From Mangrovimonas aestuarii (lineage in GTDB: Bacteria > Bacteroidota > Bacteroidia > Flavobacteriales > Flavobacteriaceae): DNA of 64,000 nt. The notes below the pieces were generated by a model. It searched no databases and was not told the origin of the DNA. It saw nothing but the letters and a program-made list of their open reading frames with translations. This document shows, in pieces, positions 35,963-45,021 of the stretch; the stretch's first letter is position 1, and each line of letters begins with the position of its first letter. The position numbers and the translations under genes were made by a program. Location of the stretch: assembly GCF_028767185.1 (NCBI RefSeq), contig NZ_JARACK010000001.1:248001-312000 (forward strand). Reading direction: 5' to 3'.

Positions 35963-36241
35963 TTATAACAACTTAAGTGTTCTTAGATGCTCATACATAT
36001 CCCTACAGCCAAAACCCGTTATATAGAGTTTTTTCTGTAACTGTCGGGATTGTTTGTACAGATCTTCGAAAGCAGAAACGCCCTCGCTATCAACATTCTC
36101 TAATTCATCAATATTGATAACAATACGATTGTTCCTCTTAAGTATACTTTTAAAATGTGATTGGAATTTTTTCACATTGCTTTTGTTAAGACTCCCCTTA
36201 ACTTCAAACGCTTCGTTGTGGTTCACGATCTCCAGTGCCAT
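35963..36241 (-). CDS. STAS domain protein (anti-sigma-factor-antagonist-like)
   Basis: A 92-residue single STAS domain. The conserved loop reads LENVDSEGVSAFEDLY, with Ser52 at the position phosphorylated in SpoIIAA-type proteins. No kinase or phosphatase partner is adjacent. It converges with the DUF4407 gene with 8 bp between stops. The 211-bp gap upstream holds only a short GGTGGT/ACCACC hairpin. Confidence 0.8.
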   Translation of the reverse strand: MALEIVNHNEAFEVKGSLNKSNVKKFQSHFKSILKRNNRIVINIDELENVDSEGVSAFEDLYKQSRQLQKKLYITGFGCRDMYEHLRTLKLL

Positions 36242-36390
36242 AATTTTTTCAAGTTTGTTCTGTTTGGTTACCTACAAGTTAAGCGCTATTAATCGTTATA
36301 TAAAGGTGGTGATTTTTCAGATAACCACCATATAATTTCGACCAAAAACAGGTTCCTTTGCCGTATGATTTTCAAAGGTTTATATAACAA

Positions 36391-36429
36391 AAAAAGACTT
36401 ACACATTAATATTATGAGTAAGTCTTTTT
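36391..36429. terminator. Hairpin terminator downstream of the yjdM-like gene
   Basis: A 12-bp stem AAAAAGACTTAC/GTAAGTCTTTTT with a 15-nt AT loop, usable from the minus strand. Confidence 0.7.
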
Positions 36430-36452
36430 ACTAAAATTTCATTTAGAATTAA

Positions 36453-37031
36453 CTAAATCTTCTTTACATATTTAGTAAGTATAACAATGTGTTGTCCTTC
36501 CACTTTTCCTTCTATTTGTTCCGGATTATCATGCACTAAAGAAATTCTTCTCACTGCAGTTCCTCGTTTAGCAGTTAAACTAGACCCTTTAACATCCAAA
36601 TCCTTAATCAATACAACACTATCACCATTTTCTAGTACCACACCATTACTATCAAGATGTTTTACCACATCGTCTTCATCAATATGGTCTCCCGAAGACT
36701 TTGCAAATTCCAAAGTTTCATCATCCAAGTACAACATATCTAAAAGATCTTGTGGCCAACCTTCCAAACGCAAACGATTTAACATTCTCCAAGCCATAAC
36801 CTGAACAGGTTTATGTTCACTCCACATACTGTCGTTCAAACAACGCCAATGATTTGCATCAATCTCTTCTGGGTTTTCAATTTGCGTTTTACATGCGTTA
36901 CAAACTAAAATTGATGTATCTAATGTTGAAGAAGTAGCTGGTGGTAATTGTAAAACAGATAGTTTTTCGGAAGCTCCACATAATTCACAACTCTTATTAC
37001 TTCTGGATTGAAGATCTTTTTCTAAACTCAT
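36453..37031 (-). CDS. PhnA/YjdM-family protein with zinc ribbon
   Basis: A 192-residue protein. The N-terminal zinc-ribbon cysteines CELCGA and CNACKTQ (about 15-47) are followed by a middle helical region (MWSEHKPVQVMAWRMLNRL). The C-terminal PhnA/YjdM domain shows GVVLENGDSVVLIKDLDVKGSS and KRGTAVRRISL. Relatives are annotated as alkylphosphonate utilisation proteins, but the true role is unknown and no phosphonate genes are near. It is single-gene, with its own promoter and terminator. Confidence 0.87.
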   Translation of the reverse strand: MSLEKDLQSRSNKSCELCGASEKLSVLQLPPATSSTLDTSILVCNACKTQIENPEEIDANHWRCLNDSMWSEHKPVQVMAWRMLNRLRLEGWPQDLLDMLYLDDETLEFAKSSGDHIDEDDVVKHLDSNGVVLENGDSVVLIKDLDVKGSSLTAKRGTAVRRISLVHDNPEQIEGKVEGQHIVILTKYVKKI

Positions 37032-37050
37032 AATTTTCTTTTATGGACAA

Positions 37051-37080
37051 CAAAAATAAACTAAAATATAGTAGGCACAA
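37051..37080 (-). promoter_or_regulatory. Flavobacterial promoter TTG-N19-TATTTTTG for the yjdM-like gene
   Basis: Both the -33 TTG and the -7 box match consensus with ideal spacing; the box ends 19 bases before the start codon. Confidence 0.65.
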
Positions 37081-37105
37081 GAAATGTTTTTGTTCTAACC
37101 AACCA

Positions 37106-38707
37106 TCAAGAAACAATCGTTTCTTTGGTTAGCTTACCATTGACACGCCTCAAAATACTCAACGGGTTGCCATTTTTTAATGCTTCAGGTAAAAATTTTT
37201 CCGGCCAATTTTGATAACTAATGGGCCTAACCCATCTTCTGATGGAATCTACCCCCACAGCTGTAAATCGGGAATCGGTTGACGCAGGATAAGGTCCACC
37301 GTGAAACATTGCCGAACAAACCTCAACACCTGTAGGCACACCATTGAATACCAATCGCCCAACACGACTTTTAAGAGCATCAACAAGTTGAGCATTCTTC
37401 ATCACTTCATCATCCTCTGCGATTATTGTTCCTGTGAGCTGTCCCTCCAACCTTCGAATTAATGTTTCCATTTGATCCACAGAACAGCACTCAACAATAA
37501 TTGCATATGGCCCAAAAACTTCTTGATGTAAAATTGGATTATTCAAAAATACATCACCATCTACCTTCACCAAAACTTGTCGCGCATAATTTACTGGTAT
37601 ATCGCCATCAAACCGTTCTATTACTTCCACACCTTTTTGAGACAAAGCCTTTGAAGAATTAAGTTCATAGGACCTCTTAATATTAGGATGCAACATACTC
37701 GTGGGAGCTACTTTAGTTAACTTGTTTGCCAGCTCAGACTTAAATGACTCCAAAACATCTCCTTTAATACTTAGCAACAATCCGGGATTAGTACAGAACT
37801 GCCCCGTATCTTGAGTCATTGAAACCGTTAACATGTCAGTTATTTCGCTTTGCCTATTTTCGATAGCTTTAGGCATAAGAACTATAGGATTAACACTACC
37901 CATTTCGGCAAAAACAGGAATGGGTTCCTCACGTTTTGCAGCCAAATCAAACAAAGCTCTCCCTCCTTTTATACTTCCTGTAAAACCTACAGCTTTTACT
38001 CCTGAGTGTTTCACAAGATTAACACCAACATCAATACCACTACTGTTAAGATTTGAAAACACTCCATTGGGCATTGCTGTTGCTTTGGCCGCATTAATAA
38101 CCGCCTTAGCTACCATTTCTCCAGTTCCTGCATGCATAGGGTGCGATTTTACTATAACTGGACAACCTGCAGCTAAAGCTGCCGCTGTATCTCCTCCTGC
38201 TGTAGAATAGGCCAAAGGGAAATTGCTGGCTCCAAAAACTACTACTGGACCAAGAGGTACAGACATTTTTCTTAAATCGGGTTTTGGCTTAGGCTTTCTA
38301 GCTAAATTACCAGTTTCGATCGTAGCGTCTATCCAAGAGCCATCGGCCACCAAATCTGCAAAATTCTTCAACTGAAAAACAGTTCGCGTCCGCTCTACCG
38401 CAGCACGCTCTTTTGTTAAGCCAGATTCCAAACAAAACATTTCCAAAAGTGCATCGCCAAGACCCAAAATATTATCCGCGATTGTTATCAAAAACTCTGC
38501 TTTAGCCTTACCTTCAATGCTCTTATATACATTAAACGCCTTTTGAGCCAAAGCAACGGCCTCTTCAACCTCCTCTATCGTTGCCTCGGTAAATACCGTT
38601 TTGTTATTCTCATTTATAATAGGATTAAATGTTCTATACGTCACCATTCCTTTAGCTGATAGAGAGCTACCTAAATAGTTCATCCCGGTGATTAAACTTT
38701 CTTTCAT
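37106..38707 (-). CDS. Alpha-ketoglutaric semialdehyde (2,5-dioxovalerate) dehydrogenase
   Basis: A 533-residue NAD(P)-dependent aldehyde dehydrogenase of the KGSADH branch. Visible are the substrate-pocket FGASNFPLAYSTAGGDTA segment, the cofactor helix GFTGSIKGGRAL, the catalytic Glu in FAEMGSVNP and the nucleophile Cys in DTGQFCTNPG. The family oxidises 2,5-dioxopentanoate to 2-oxoglutarate in hydroxyproline, arabinose or glucarate breakdown. None of those pathway genes is adjacent, so its route here is unknown. Confidence 0.88.
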   Translation of the reverse strand: MKESLITGMNYLGSSLSAKGMVTYRTFNPIINENNKTVFTEATIEEVEEAVALAQKAFNVYKSIEGKAKAEFLITIADNILGLGDALLEMFCLESGLTKERAAVERTRTVFQLKNFADLVADGSWIDATIETGNLARKPKPKPDLRKMSVPLGPVVVFGASNFPLAYSTAGGDTAAALAAGCPVIVKSHPMHAGTGEMVAKAVINAAKATAMPNGVFSNLNSSGIDVGVNLVKHSGVKAVGFTGSIKGGRALFDLAAKREEPIPVFAEMGSVNPIVLMPKAIENRQSEITDMLTVSMTQDTGQFCTNPGLLLSIKGDVLESFKSELANKLTKVAPTSMLHPNIKRSYELNSSKALSQKGVEVIERFDGDIPVNYARQVLVKVDGDVFLNNPILHQEVFGPYAIIVECCSVDQMETLIRRLEGQLTGTIIAEDDEVMKNAQLVDALKSRVGRLVFNGVPTGVEVCSAMFHGGPYPASTDSRFTAVGVDSIRRWVRPISYQNWPEKFLPEALKNGNPLSILRRVNGKLTKETIVS

Positions 38708-38800
38708 AACTTAATATTTATCTAGCATAAATCCTTTAAACACGAAATTAGAAGTATTACTACTTCCCACCAAAGCATAACCATTTAATTCCTTAAAAAG

Positions 38801-38829
38801 AAAAAAGGGATGTTAGAACATCCCTTTTT
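38801..38829 (-). terminator. Intrinsic terminator after the duplicated-domain secreted protein
   Basis: A 13-bp stem AAAAAGGGATGTT/AACATCCCTTTTT just beyond the stop at 38849 on the minus strand. Confidence 0.82.
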
Positions 38830-38848
38830 AAACTAAAATTTACTTGGT

Positions 38849-39664
38849 TTAAATACCATGAATGTAGGTATAAATATAATCCCCGTGCTTTCCTGTAAAG
38901 TACTTGCCCATTTTTTTACCCATTTCCTTTTGAGTCTTTTCATCTGACCATTTAGCCTTAAAAAGTTCATCATTTTTGTCAAGCATAGCTTCCAAATCAG
39001 TAAGGTTATCAAGTAAAAAACCTTCAACAAATTCAGTTCTATCAGATCCCCAAGCATGGGCATTAGGGTAGTAAGCTTTTATTAAATCGTTTTTGAAGAA
39101 CACGTTTTCAATATACATTTTACTTAATTCCTCAAACTCTTTTTGGGAACCGTCATCTGGAAAAGCAAAATGACTTTTTCTAACATAAAGCACCATATCT
39201 TTTGATGGAGGCGAAGCCATAAGTTTTGCATTTGGCATAGTGGCATAAATCTCATCTGAATGATAATCAGAATAGTACCCCATACGTTTTTTTTCAAAAT
39301 CCCCTCTTGCCTTTTCATCCGGCCAAGCCGCTTTTATCAGTTCTTCGTTACGCTCACTAGCTTTACCAATGGCCTCCCAATTAGGATAGCTTTGCACATA
39401 AATAAGCTCAGTGTTATCAGGTGTAAAATAGTGCATATAAAAAGAAGATCCCTGAACGTACTCATTCTTACTAGTTACCTTGTCCTTAAATTCCTTTTCT
39501 ACTGCTTTCCATGTATCCATGTCAAAATTATCATTATTCATGTTCCAATGCATTGTAGTCACAGTAATATACTCAGGGCGTTTATCTTCTTGTGAAAAGG
39601 ATGAAGTAAACATTAAAACCATTGCTAGAATAGCAATATAAACACGATAGCCGACTGTCTTCAT
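38849..39664 (-). CDS. Secreted protein with two tandem copies of a ferredoxin-like domain (unknown function)
   Basis: A 271-residue protein with a signal peptide (about 1-24, ending SFSQ) and an internal duplication. Residues 31-140 and 157-265 align, most clearly as NEELIKAAWPDEKARGDFEKK with NDELFKAKWSDEKTQKEMGKK, each followed by a GYY/KYF and D-IY ending. The size and pattern resemble dimeric alpha-beta-barrel domains fused in tandem. No catalytic residues were recognised. It is a single-gene unit. Confidence 0.7.
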   Translation of the reverse strand: MKTVGYRVYIAILAMVLMFTSSFSQEDKRPEYITVTTMHWNMNNDNFDMDTWKAVEKEFKDKVTSKNEYVQGSSFYMHYFTPDNTELIYVQSYPNWEAIGKASERNEELIKAAWPDEKARGDFEKKRMGYYSDYHSDEIYATMPNAKLMASPPSKDMVLYVRKSHFAFPDDGSQKEFEELSKMYIENVFFKNDLIKAYYPNAHAWGSDRTEFVEGFLLDNLTDLEAMLDKNDELFKAKWSDEKTQKEMGKKMGKYFTGKHGDYIYTYIHGI

Positions 39665-39853
39665 AATATTGAATTTTAAATTAGTATAAGGTTAATTATT
39701 TTTTAAAACTAAAAATCTGGGACACCTCAATACAATTAAGTAAGTCGTAATTATTAAGAAAATCCTTTTTTCGGAATTTCATATAGTTTAAGATAGAAGC
39801 TACACTAAAATACAAAAAATCCTAATACACTAACGCAAAGTTACTTACAAATT

Positions 39854-40231
39854 TTAACGCAATCTTTCTTGCACGTACTTGGGAAGTCCGTTAACTACCA
39901 TTTGATAAGAATGGTCAATTAAAGACTTAAGAACACCATTGGAAAGTTCTCCCTTATAAACTCTAACCGTGTTCCAATGTTTTTTACTCATATGCCACCC
40001 AGATACCACACTCTGGTATGTTGCCCGAAGCTCTAAAGCATATTCAGGGTCGCATTTGAGGTTAATTGACCCTTTGCCCTCTTCCCATCGTTTTAGAGAT
40101 GAAAGCACAAACATTTTTCCCGCAACCTTAAACACCAAAGTATCGTTATCGAACGGAAAGCCTTCCGAAACTTCCTTTTTACTTAAACAGTATTCGCGTA
40201 ATTCTTCGATGTTCATAAAACTTTGCTTCAA
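39854..40231 (-). CDS. MmcQ/YjbR family protein
   Basis: A 125-residue protein of the MmcQ/YjbR fold, with MNIEELREYCLSKKEVSEGFPFDNDTLVFKVAGKMF at the start and YHMSKKHWNTV-type residues (GWHMSKKHWNTVRVY) near the middle. The family is described as having a DNA-binding-like fold of unknown role. It lies 26 bp downstream of the DUF4230 gene and is probably co-transcribed. Confidence 0.85.
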   Translation of the reverse strand: MKQSFMNIEELREYCLSKKEVSEGFPFDNDTLVFKVAGKMFVLSSLKRWEEGKGSINLKCDPEYALELRATYQSVVSGWHMSKKHWNTVRVYKGELSNGVLKSLIDHSYQMVVNGLPKYVQERLR

Positions 40232-40257
40232 TCTTTATTCCAAGATTAAGATTGCTT

Positions 40258-40890
40258 TCATTCGTTTGAAATAGATTTTGGCTCCTTGGAATTGTTCTCA
40301 ATTTCTAAAGCTGAATAATCTAAATTCCAACCTATAGTTTCAACGATATTTTTCATGATCAATATAGCCTCCAACGCTTCCTTTTTGGCTGTTTCCATCA
40401 ATCCACTTTCAGGGATTTTATCCATGATGTGCTTTTTAGCCTCTTGGTTAAGAACAGTTAGATCTTCTGGAGCGAACTTATTGAAAAGACCATCTTTGAT
40501 ATCGTAGTACTTCAAGTCTGGCTCAATGGAAAGCACTTCTGGCTGAGGCATATGCTTTAAACGTATAGTCCTTCTTGCATCATCGGCTTCGATATCCAAT
40601 TTACTTAAATCGTAACCGATATGGGCTTTTGCATTGATAACAATCAACGCCTTTTTTCTACTGTTAACAAGCCCCATTAGCCGCTGCTTGATATTCTCGT
40701 GATGGTAAATTTCGGCAAATTCCCCCTCTACTGTAATTAGCTTGCAAACCGTTTTGATTTTCTCCATGAGAATAACAGATTGAGTTTGAGTAAGCTCTTT
40801 ACTCTTATACTTTCTAAAAAGAGAGAAGACCCAAAGCGCAATAAGAACGCCAAGGATTAAACTCAGAACAGCTACCAATAAATCCTGCAT
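40258..40890 (-). CDS. DUF4230 domain protein
   Basis: A 210-residue protein with one N-terminal membrane helix (about 5-24) and an extracytoplasmic DUF4230 body (ITVEGEFAEIYHHEN, ALIVINAKAHIGYDLSKLD, RTIRLKHMPQPEVLSIEPD). The function is unknown. It lies 21 bp downstream of the cyclase gene and belongs to a run of closely spaced minus-strand genes from 44030 to 39854. Confidence 0.84.
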   Translation of the reverse strand: MQDLLVAVLSLILGVLIALWVFSLFRKYKSKELTQTQSVILMEKIKTVCKLITVEGEFAEIYHHENIKQRLMGLVNSRKKALIVINAKAHIGYDLSKLDIEADDARRTIRLKHMPQPEVLSIEPDLKYYDIKDGLFNKFAPEDLTVLNQEAKKHIMDKIPESGLMETAKKEALEAILIMKNIVETIGWNLDYSALEIENNSKEPKSISNE

Positions 40891-40911
40891 GTTTAGACCG
40901 GTTAAGTGTTA

Positions 40912-41661
40912 CTATTCGGTTGCCTTATACAGCACCGGCTTAGACGGTGATGCATCGTTTTCAAAAGGTGCTATTTGTAAATTTAAGAAATAAGTACCGT
41001 CTTCAACAGTATTGGGGACATAAATAAACTCTGTAATGGTAGCATCTAATCGAACCTTTCCAGAAGTATTCCAAAATGCATTATGCGATAACAGTTTACC
41101 TTCATCCTTTTCTTTATCGACACTTGGCAAATCTACAAGCAAATGCTTAATCCCTTTTTCTCGAAGATATTCGGCAGCTTCTTCCAATAAATAAGGTGGA
41201 TTAGTGTGCGAATACTGCTTGTGTAATTTCTCCTTAGTGTTTGGAAGTGTTCGAATAACGATAGCATCTCGCTTTTTATTTCCTAAGGCGTACTGCAATT
41301 GTTTTTTGGAAATAACAAAATCCCCCTCTATTTTCTCTGGCGGAATCGTTACCAATTCGGCCAAGAAAACAAACGCTTTCAGATTTTGGTTTATGGAATG
41401 AAAATCCTTTGTAATGTGCCCTACACATTCAGTATGTGTTCCATGGGCGTGAGGATTAAATGAAATATTATTGAAATTAGTAGAAGCTCCCGCTTCTACA
41501 CTACCTACCCAATCATCCATAGTCACTGGAGATATAGTAGGTTCATCAACATACCAAGCGTTAACGTTATCTTTTGATGCTCTTAAAGCAATGGAAATAT
41601 CTATGGGTTGGGCAAAGTCTACATCGTACTTTCTAGACCCCACTTGAATTGTTGCTATCAT
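40912..41661 (-). CDS. Cyclase family protein (kynurenine formamidase-like metal hydrolase)
   Basis: A 249-residue protein of the cyclase/KynB-like family. The metal motif is HAHGTHTECVGH (about 91-102), corresponding to the HxGTHxD/E signature. Family features also include DISIALR at the start and KHLLVDLPSVDKE. The substrate is uncertain; aryl formamides and cyclic amides are typical. It lies 12 bp after hemW. Confidence 0.83.
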   Translation of the reverse strand: MIATIQVGSRKYDVDFAQPIDISIALRASKDNVNAWYVDEPTISPVTMDDWVGSVEAGASTNFNNISFNPHAHGTHTECVGHITKDFHSINQNLKAFVFLAELVTIPPEKIEGDFVISKKQLQYALGNKKRDAIVIRTLPNTKEKLHKQYSHTNPPYLLEEAAEYLREKGIKHLLVDLPSVDKEKDEGKLLSHNAFWNTSGKVRLDATITEFIYVPNTVEDGTYFLNLQIAPFENDASPSKPVLYKATE

Positions 41662-41673
41662 AACCCAAATATA

Positions 41674-42798
41674 CTAAATCATAAAAAGGTCTGATGCTAT
41701 TCCATCACACAAAAACTTACCTTTTGCTGTAGTTTTTAAGTACCCTTTTTCAACAATCACAGTAGCATTATCGATATGTTTTTGAGACTGACTTAAAAGT
41801 TGACTCAAAACTGGTTCTCCAAACTCATTCCTAACGAAATCTAACGAAACGCCCCAAACGGTTCTAAGGCCTGTCATGATGTATTCATTGAATCTATCAG
41901 CCAAACTAAGCTCTTCGTATTCACTTGGCAACTTACCTTCCTCAAGGGCTTGAATATATTTTGTATTGTTGGCAACATTCCAACTTCTTACTTTTCCATT
42001 GAATGAATGTGCCGAAGGACCAATACCTATATATGGTTTCCCCTTCCAATACGATGTATTGTGCTTAGAGAAATAGTTGGGCTTACCAAAGTTTGAAATC
42101 TCATAATGCTCCATACCTTTTTTAGCAGTCTCTTCCATCAAAATCACAAAATGTTTTGATGCCAACTCTTCAGATAATGGAGGATATGTTCCTTTTTCAA
42201 TAAAAGTCTCCAAAGCAGTTTTGGACTCAACGGTAAGTGCATAACTCGAAATATGGGGAATACCAAACCCAAATGCTATATCCAAATTTTCTCGCCATTG
42301 TTCTTCTGTCATATCTGGAATACCGTAAATTAAATCGATTGTAATATTATCGAAATAATGGGTAGCCAACTCCAAACAGGCCTGAGCTTCTTTTGCATTA
42401 TGGGCTCGATTCATGGCTTTTAAATGCTCTTCAAAAAAGGACTGAATTCCAATACTCAGTCTATTTACAGGACCTTGGTCAAGCTCTTTGATTTTTTCAT
42501 AGGAAAGATCGTCCGGATTTGCTTCGAGTGTGATTTCGGCAGTTTCTGAAATCTTATAATTAGAATATATGACTTGAAAAATTTCTTCTAATTCCTCTTT
42601 GGTCAGTAGAGAGGGTGTACCTCCACCCAAATAAATTGTTTCTACAGTTATACCTGAAAACTCATTTTTTCTCAGTTCTAACTCCTTAACCAAGGCATGC
42701 ACTAGTGCTACCTTCTTTTTCAGAGATGTTGAAAAATGGAAATCACAATAGTAACAAGCTTGTTTACAAAATGGAATATGGATATAGATACCTGCCAT
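41674..42798 (-). CDS. hemW: Radical SAM family heme chaperone HemW
   Basis: A 374-residue protein (formerly HemN-like). The cluster motif is C11-x3-C15-x2-C18 (CKQACYYCDF). Also visible are YLGGGTPSLL, LEANPDDL, GIQSFFEEHLKAMNRAH, TIDLIYGIP and the C-terminal HemN_C domain with TGLRTVWG. It lacks the second N-terminal element of true HemN, as in HemW. HemW delivers heme in the cytoplasm. It lies 30 bp after ruvC on the same strand. Confidence 0.94.
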   Translation of the reverse strand: MAGIYIHIPFCKQACYYCDFHFSTSLKKKVALVHALVKELELRKNEFSGITVETIYLGGGTPSLLTKEELEEIFQVIYSNYKISETAEITLEANPDDLSYEKIKELDQGPVNRLSIGIQSFFEEHLKAMNRAHNAKEAQACLELATHYFDNITIDLIYGIPDMTEEQWRENLDIAFGFGIPHISSYALTVESKTALETFIEKGTYPPLSEELASKHFVILMEETAKKGMEHYEISNFGKPNYFSKHNTSYWKGKPYIGIGPSAHSFNGKVRSWNVANNTKYIQALEEGKLPSEYEELSLADRFNEYIMTGLRTVWGVSLDFVRNEFGEPVLSQLLSQSQKHIDNATVIVEKGYLKTTAKGKFLCDGIASDLFMI

Positions 42799-42828
42799 GA
42801 GCCAAATTTAGTGCAGATATCTGAGAAA

Positions 42829-43380
42829 TTATCTAATCTTATCCTGATTCTGTTTAACAAAACTTTCCCAACCTGAATAACTTTTACCTACGTCTAAACG
42901 GCCTTGGTTATAAAAATGGCAAACGGCAGCTGCCAATCCGTCTGTTGCATCCAGGTTCTTGGGTAAAGTTTTCAACTTGAGCAGGCTCTGAAGCATTTTG
43001 GCCACTTGCTCTTTACTGGCATTACCGTTTCCAGTAATCGCCATCTTAATTTTTTTAGGGGAGTATTCTGTAATTGTCACCTCTCTAGATAGTCCTGCCG
43101 CCATAGCTACTCCCTGTGCACGGCCAAGCTTTAACATACTCTGAACATTTTTACCAAAAAATGGGGCTTCAATGGCAATATCGTCAGGATGGTATGTATC
43201 AATTAGTTCTATAGTGCGCTCAAAAATGAGCTTAAGCTTTAAATAATGATCTGAGTACTTGGATAAATTTAGTTCATTAAGTTGTAGAAACTGCATTTGT
43301 TTACCTACTATCTTAATGAGTCCGAACCCCATAATGGTGGTCCCTGGATCTATCCCTAATATTATCTTTTCCTCTGGCAT
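42829..43380 (-). CDS. ruvC: Crossover junction endodeoxyribonuclease RuvC
   Basis: A 183-residue Holliday-junction resolvase with the acidic residues in GIDPGT, AIEAPFF and DATDGLAAAVCH. Start choice: the ATG at 43380 (MPEEKIILG) shares one base with the stop of the previous gene (TAATG), a usual coupling. Three further codons upstream (MLL) are possible but less likely. It acts with RuvAB in recombination; ruvA and ruvB are not in the window. Confidence 0.95.
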   Translation of the reverse strand: MPEEKIILGIDPGTTIMGFGLIKIVGKQMQFLQLNELNLSKYSDHYLKLKLIFERTIELIDTYHPDDIAIEAPFFGKNVQSMLKLGRAQGVAMAAGLSREVTITEYSPKKIKMAITGNGNASKEQVAKMLQSLLKLKTLPKNLDATDGLAAAVCHFYNQGRLDVGKSYSGWESFVKQNQDKIR

Positions 43381-44030
43381 TAATAACACTTACACCAATC
43401 GCTTCCAACAGAAATAGAAACTCCTACCGAAGCGGTAACAAGATCTCCCTTTACAGCAAAACCATCTTCAAATGATGAGTTTTTTCTATAGTCTCTTTCT
43501 CCAAAACTATATATATAGGAACCATCCATAAAAACGGTTACCGATCTTGAAACAGCATAATGAAGCTGACCTCCAAATCTCAAGTTTGCAAAATTTTCAT
43601 TATTATCGGCATACTTACCCAATGGCTTTGTAAAGGTGTAACCTGGTCCTATATGAACCGTTGCACTAAAATCCCTTGGCAACATAAACTGAAAAATCTC
43701 TGTTACATCATATACAAAATGCACATTTAAGTTCGTGTAATTGGCTTTAAATTCTGGTGAGGTTTCTGCGTCTAAGTTTTTAAACCTGTTATAACCCAAA
43801 TCGGCTCTTACTCCTATTTTTTCAGTAAACAGGTGCTGAACACCTAATTGAATGGTTGGAAAATTAACATCTTGGGAATAGAACCCATTCGTATAGCCTT
43901 CTCCAAAAGGATGGTTAACTCCTAGGGCTACTTGTAACTTCCATTCGTCCATGGATGCCTGGGCAAAGCCTTGGGCAGTAACAAAAGAAAGAAAGATGAC
44001 TGCTAATAATTGTTTTAAGGTTAAGTTCAT
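43380..44030 (-). CDS. Outer-membrane beta-barrel protein similar to the OmpA-like barrel
   Basis: A 216-residue protein with a signal peptide (about 1-23, ending GFAQ) and a barrel. The segment LGVQHLFTEKIGVRADLGYNRFKNLD parallels LGVRYMFSESFGLRIDGGYNKIENSD in the OmpA-like protein at 33396-34682, indicating paralogous barrels. It ends in VSVGVSISVGSDWCKCY, with two terminal cysteines. It has no peptidoglycan-binding domain and is coupled to ruvC. Confidence 0.78.
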   Translation of the reverse strand: MNLTLKQLLAVIFLSFVTAQGFAQASMDEWKLQVALGVNHPFGEGYTNGFYSQDVNFPTIQLGVQHLFTEKIGVRADLGYNRFKNLDAETSPEFKANYTNLNVHFVYDVTEIFQFMLPRDFSATVHIGPGYTFTKPLGKYADNNENFANLRFGGQLHYAVSRSVTVFMDGSYIYSFGERDYRKNSSFEDGFAVKGDLVTASVGVSISVGSDWCKCY

Positions 44031-44055
44031 TGTAATTGAATAAATGGTTTAATTT

Positions 44056-45021
44056 GTGTTTATGTTAGAGATAACGCACAAAACTAAAAAAATCTTTTTA
44101 GCAACAATGAAATTAATTATCGTTGTTGCTTCTTTTTATTTTATCTATTACAAATTGAAACACAATCAAACAATTACCGTTTCAGTTTTTAAAAAAAGCT
44201 ACACTAAAAGCAATTTATTTTTAAGTAGCAGCCTATTTTCTCTTTTCTCCCTAACAGTACTCAACTGGTTTTTAGAGATTAAGAAGTGGCAGCAACTTAC
44301 ATGGAGCTTTAATGCTATACCTTTCAAAAAAGCAATAGAACAAACACTAGGAGCGTATACCGTCTCATTGTTTACACCTAACCGAATTGGAGAGTATGGA
44401 GCTAAAACATTATATTTTACGAAAGACAAGAAAAAGGAGGCCATAGTAGCTAATTTAATTGGTAATTCGTCACAAATGATTACGACTTTTGGCTTTGGCC
44501 TCCTAGGGTTATTTTTCTACACAAAAAAACATTTACCTCCCATAAACTTCCTAAACTTAAATAGAACTCACTTAATCCTACTCACTGTTATTTGTTTTTT
44601 ATTAATTATATTTTACAAACAAACATTTATTGAGGAATTATTTAAACTAGTTAAAAACACCCCTAAATCCACTTACCATACAACCTTACTCCTATCGGCA
44701 TCAAGATATCTAGTATTTTCATTTCAGTTTTATTTTTTACTTATACTTTTTCACGTTAAAATAGAGTACTCAGTAGCAATGATGGCTATTTCAGTGATGT
44801 ATCTCTTTAGCTCGGTGATTCCATCTTTAGCAATTCTGGATATCGCTATTAAAGGGAGTGTATCTGTATATGTATTTTCACAATTAGGAGTACCAGAAAT
44901 TCCAATACTAAACACTGTTACATCTATATGGATACTTAACAGTGCCTTGCCTGCAATAATTGGGAGCTATTATGTTTTTAAATTTAAACTCCCTTTAAAG
45001 GACAATTTATGTTACTCATAA
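44056..45021 (+). CDS. Lysylphosphatidylglycerol synthase TM region/UPF0104-like membrane protein
   Basis: A 321-residue polytopic protein with about seven or eight helices of the LPG_synthase_TM/AglD-like type. The landmarks are NWFLEIKKWQQL, the conserved TLGAYTVSLFTPNRIGEYGAKTLYF and VIPSLAILDIAIKGSVSVY. Such stand-alone proteins are thought to be lipid flippases or to work with lipid glycosyltransferases. It overlaps the following GT2 gene by 13 bp, supporting a lipid-glycosylation role. Confidence 0.8.
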   Translation: MFMLEITHKTKKIFLATMKLIIVVASFYFIYYKLKHNQTITVSVFKKSYTKSNLFLSSSLFSLFSLTVLNWFLEIKKWQQLTWSFNAIPFKKAIEQTLGAYTVSLFTPNRIGEYGAKTLYFTKDKKKEAIVANLIGNSSQMITTFGFGLLGLFFYTKKHLPPINFLNLNRTHLILLTVICFLLIIFYKQTFIEELFKLVKNTPKSTYHTTLLLSASRYLVFSFQFYFLLILFHVKIEYSVAMMAISVMYLFSSVIPSLAILDIAIKGSVSVYVFSQLGVPEIPILNTVTSIWILNSALPAIIGSYYVFKFKLPLKDNLCYS

